From: Pseudomonadota bacterium
Lineage (GTDB): Bacteria; Myxococcota_A; Polyangia; Polyangiales; Sandaracinaceae
Direction of reading: 5' to 3'
Length of the DNA: 7,914 bases
Assembly (NCBI GenBank): GCA_023427125.1
Contig: JAEZBP010000124.1
Span: 1-7,914, forward strand
The translations under genes were made by a program, and so were the position numbers. Positions 6,234 to 7,914 of this stretch are shown here, piece after piece. Numbering within the stretch: the stretch's first letter is position 1; each line of letters starts with the position of its first letter. The notes under the pieces were generated by a model, which saw nothing but the letters and a program-made list of their open reading frames with translations, made no database searches and was not told the DNA's origin.

Positions 6234-7700
6234 TCAGTGGTTGTAAGGTCGGGATTGAGGGTTGCCGTAGGCCGGGCGTGCTCCGGATTGGAACGAGTCG
6301 GCCATCGACGCTCCGGTGGCGTCCTCGCCCTGCAGGAAGCCGCCGGTGACCATGAAGTACGCGCGGGCGAAGTTGCGGCCGAAGACCTCGCGGCTGAAGC
6401 GGTCCTCTTCGATGAGGCGCTGGTGCGCGTCCGCGAAGGCGGTCCAGAGCTTCGCCTTGCGCAGGTTGAAGAGGCTCTCGAGCAAGCCTCCGCCGCCGGC
6501 CTTCGCGAGCGCGTGGGTGCGCTGCCCGCTCAGCGTCGTCGGCGCGACCGACTGCAGCATGGACCGCACGCCCTCCATCACGCCCGAGAGCAGCGCGACC
6601 TGGTGGAGCGCGAGATCGGCGAAGGCGCGGGTGAGCTCGCGGACCCGGGCGCCTCCGTCGGTGTTCCAGTCGAGCAGGTAACGGAGGACGTCCTGCGGCG
6701 TCTGCGCGTCGTGCAGCGGGTTGCGCTCCTGCACGAGCTGGAGGGCCATCTCCTCGCCGAACTGCTCGTAGCCCTTGCGCAGCTCGACGAAGGCCTGGCT
6801 GTAGCTCTCGAGGATCGCGCCGACGCGCTCCATGGCCACCGCCGTGTTGACCTGGGTGCCGGGCGGCAGCTGGACCTGGCCGGTGAGGCGCTTGATCCAC
6901 TCCTGCGCGTCGACGTCGCCGAGCGCCGCGCCGCTCACACCGAGCGTGTCGATCAGCTGGCGGAACTCGGGCTCCTTCGCCAGCTGCGGGAACTGCTGGC
7001 AGAGGCAGAGCACCATGCCCTCGCGCTGCGGTCCCGGCAGCCGCTCGAGCTGACCGCGCAGCGCCCGCAGGGTCTGCTCCCAGGCGCCGCGGTACTGCTG
7101 GTAGTAGGGCTTGGTCTGCTCGGTGATCTGCACGAGCAGCTGCATGTCGACGCCGCCGGGGATGCCCGTGCCGGTGTTGATGCGGTCGCGCGGCACGCCC
7201 TGCGCCTGCTGCGCCTGGTACTGCTGGATCTGCTGCGGGATGTTGGCGCCGAGGAACATGGTGTTCTGTTCCATCGTCGGCGGGTCGTTCGGGTTGAACG
7301 CGACCGTGGAGCCGCTCACCGCCGAGCCCTCGCCCTGCGCCGTGTTCAAGTTGAAGATCGTCGTGCGCGGCGCCGCGTACATGTCGGGCGTGACCTGCGC
7401 GCGCGCGAACGAGAGCTGCAGCGGGCCGATGCGGAGGTCGGTCTGCGGATCGACCTCGACCTGGACGTGCCGCGCGAGCCGGCGGCCGTTCATCATCGTG
7501 CCGTTGGTCGAGCCGAGATCGACGTAGCGGACCTTGTGCTCGTCGAAGCGGACGACCGCGTGCCACTGCGACACGAACGGCTCGTTCAGCGCGAGCTCGT
7601 TCAGCTGGTTACGGCCGATGCGGACCGGAGCGCTGGCGAACGCCGAGTGCTCGGTCTCGCCGGTCTGCGTGTTCGTGATTCGGACGAGCAGCGGAAGCAT
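6234..7700 (-). CDS. T6SS-associated FHA-domain protein with TagH/VasC-type C-terminal domain
   Basis: A 488-residue cytoplasmic protein. An FHA phosphothreonine-binding domain occupies residues about 3-95: 'VRIGRNQLNEL' supplies the conserved Gly29-Arg30, 'SQWH' gives Ser44 and His47, and 'VDLGSTNGTMMNG' gives Asn66 and Asn71. A Gln-rich linker follows. From about 289 to 455 the helical region 'ESYSQAFVELRKGYEQFG', 'NPLHDAQTPQDVLRYLLD', 'FADLALHQVALLSGVMEGV', 'KLWTAFADAHQRL', 'VFGRNFARAY' matches the C-terminal domain of T6SS FHA proteins (TagH/Fha/VasC). In characterised systems such proteins are phosphorylated or recruited through the PpkA kinase/PppA phosphatase pathway to switch on assembly. 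Neither enzyme is in the window. I chose the ATG at 7700 because the FHA strand begins right after it; an in-frame ATG at 7766, with gaggg upstream, would add 22 unconserved residues. The tail (residues about 457-488) is low in complexity and ends Pro-Tyr-Asn-His. Confidence 0.92.
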   Translation of the reverse strand: MLPLLVRITNTQTGETEHSAFASAPVRIGRNQLNELALNEPFVSQWHAVVRFDEHKVRYVDLGSTNGTMMNGRRLARHVQVEVDPQTDLRIGPLQLSFARAQVTPDMYAAPRTTIFNLNTAQGEGSAVSGSTVAFNPNDPPTMEQNTMFLGANIPQQIQQYQAQQAQGVPRDRINTGTGIPGGVDMQLLVQITEQTKPYYQQYRGAWEQTLRALRGQLERLPGPQREGMVLCLCQQFPQLAKEPEFRQLIDTLGVSGAALGDVDAQEWIKRLTGQVQLPPGTQVNTAVAMERVGAILESYSQAFVELRKGYEQFGEEMALQLVQERNPLHDAQTPQDVLRYLLDWNTDGGARVRELTRAFADLALHQVALLSGVMEGVRSMLQSVAPTTLSGQRTHALAKAGGGGLLESLFNLRKAKLWTAFADAHQRLIEEDRFSREVFGRNFARAYFMVTGGFLQGEDATGASMADSFQSGARPAYGNPQSRPYNH

Positions 7701-7733
7701 CGGGGGTCCGGGCGATGCGGAGGCTCGGAAAGG

Positions 7734-7776
7734 CGAGGGCCCCAGCAAGGCTTCGCATCCTCGCATGGGGCCCTCG
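7734..7776. repeat. 11-bp inverted repeat in the FHA-gene leader
   Basis: cgagggcccca (7734-7744) and tggggccctcg (7766-7776) are perfect inverted copies separated by 21 bp. The right arm overlaps the alternative ATG at 7764-7766 and its gaggg, so an RNA stem would hide that start. It could be a leader hairpin, a terminator of an upstream gene, or an operator. No T tract follows. Confidence 0.5.
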
Positions 7777-7782
7777 GGGTGG

Positions 7783-7804
7783 GCAAGCGTCGTCGCGCGC
7801 TTGC
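7783..7804. terminator. 7-bp hairpin near the right edge
   Basis: gcaagcg (7783-7789) pairs with cgcttgc (7798-7804) around an 8-nt loop. On the minus strand it would lie about 23 nt past a TGA (7827-7829) that closes a short proline/valine-repeat frame entering from the right edge. This is the arrangement expected of a terminator for an unseen upstream gene. Support is weak because that gene is not visible. Confidence 0.3.
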
Positions 7805-7837
7805 TTACGGGCTCAGTCAGGGCCTCTCACCCTGTCT

Positions 7838-7877
7838 CGGGCACGGGCACGGGCACGGGCACGGGCACGGGCACGGG
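7838..7877. repeat. CGGGCA hexamer tandem array
   Basis: Six exact cggcga-length units of cgggca (7838-7873) are followed by a partial copy (7874-7877) before the poly-G tract. On the minus strand this reads as alternating Val-Pro followed by Glu-Thr-Gly and TGA. It may be the C-terminal tail of a gene off the window or an intergenic microsatellite. Apart from this array and the two inverted repeats, 7701-7914 holds nothing I can call. Confidence 0.9.
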
Positions 7878-7879
7878 GT

Positions 7880-7914
<35 letters not shown>

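Noticed and set aside
3209..6349. A 1046-residue open frame on the plus strand, antisense to the sheath and lipoprotein genes
   Set aside because: Its translation is dominated by Arg, Ala, Leu and His with no domain pattern. It arises from G/C bias in the codons of the real minus-strand genes, which show recognisable domains.
6220..7566. A 448-residue minus-strand frame inside the FHA gene
   Set aside because: Arg/Ala/Pro-rich shadow frame. The overlapping frame has clear FHA and TagH-like motifs.
7744..7766. Possible sigma-54 promoter (GG...TTGCT) upstream of the FHA gene
   Set aside because: The spacing between the GG and GC elements is 12 nt rather than the required 10.

Overview
The window is high-GC DNA carrying five protein-coding genes. 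It looks like a metagenomic or draft contig from a myxobacterium of the Polyangia/Sandaracinus kind. That placement is inference, resting on three things: strong G/C bias at third codon positions, with long arginine/alanine-rich shadow frames on the opposite strand; a secreted propeller protein with a 'C..EGYCW..P' N-terminal signature of a kind I associate with myxobacteria; and type VI secretion (T6SS) genes next to unfamiliar lipoprotein and propeller genes. Both ends of the window sit in tandem repeats, and the right end runs into 35 uninterrupted G. The right edge is therefore probably an assembly or sequencing artefact.

Left part (1-1943): the 3' part of a plus-strand gene for an exported beta-propeller-like protein. 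Its N-terminus lies outside the window, and the gene enters through an in-frame 15-bp repeat encoding a Gly-Asp-Pro-Asp-Gly linker. A strong GC hairpin lies in the 121-bp gap between this gene and the next one, which converges on it.

Middle and right (1944-7700): four minus-strand genes. In transcription order they are (1) an FHA-domain protein with a TagH/VasC-type C-terminal domain (T6SS-associated), (2) an unrecognised 358-residue lipoprotein, (3) a 601-residue protein that looks like the two T6SS sheath subunits TssB and TssC joined in one chain, and (4) an AraC-family regulator with an Arabinose_bd-type N-terminal domain. Gaps of 157, 87 and 161 bp separate them, and each gap holds at least one GC hairpin, so this is not a tightly packed operon. 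The first three probably belong to one contractile secretion machine: the fused protein would form the sheath, the FHA protein would sense threonine phosphorylation and control assembly, and the lipoprotein may be an envelope component. The AraC-type gene may be a separate unit.

Right edge (7701-7914): no complete gene. It holds a possible leader with an 11-bp inverted repeat, a second hairpin, a CGGGCA hexamer array and the poly-G tract. The best candidate for something new is the TssB-TssC fusion and the machine it implies, including the uncharacterised lipoprotein beside it.
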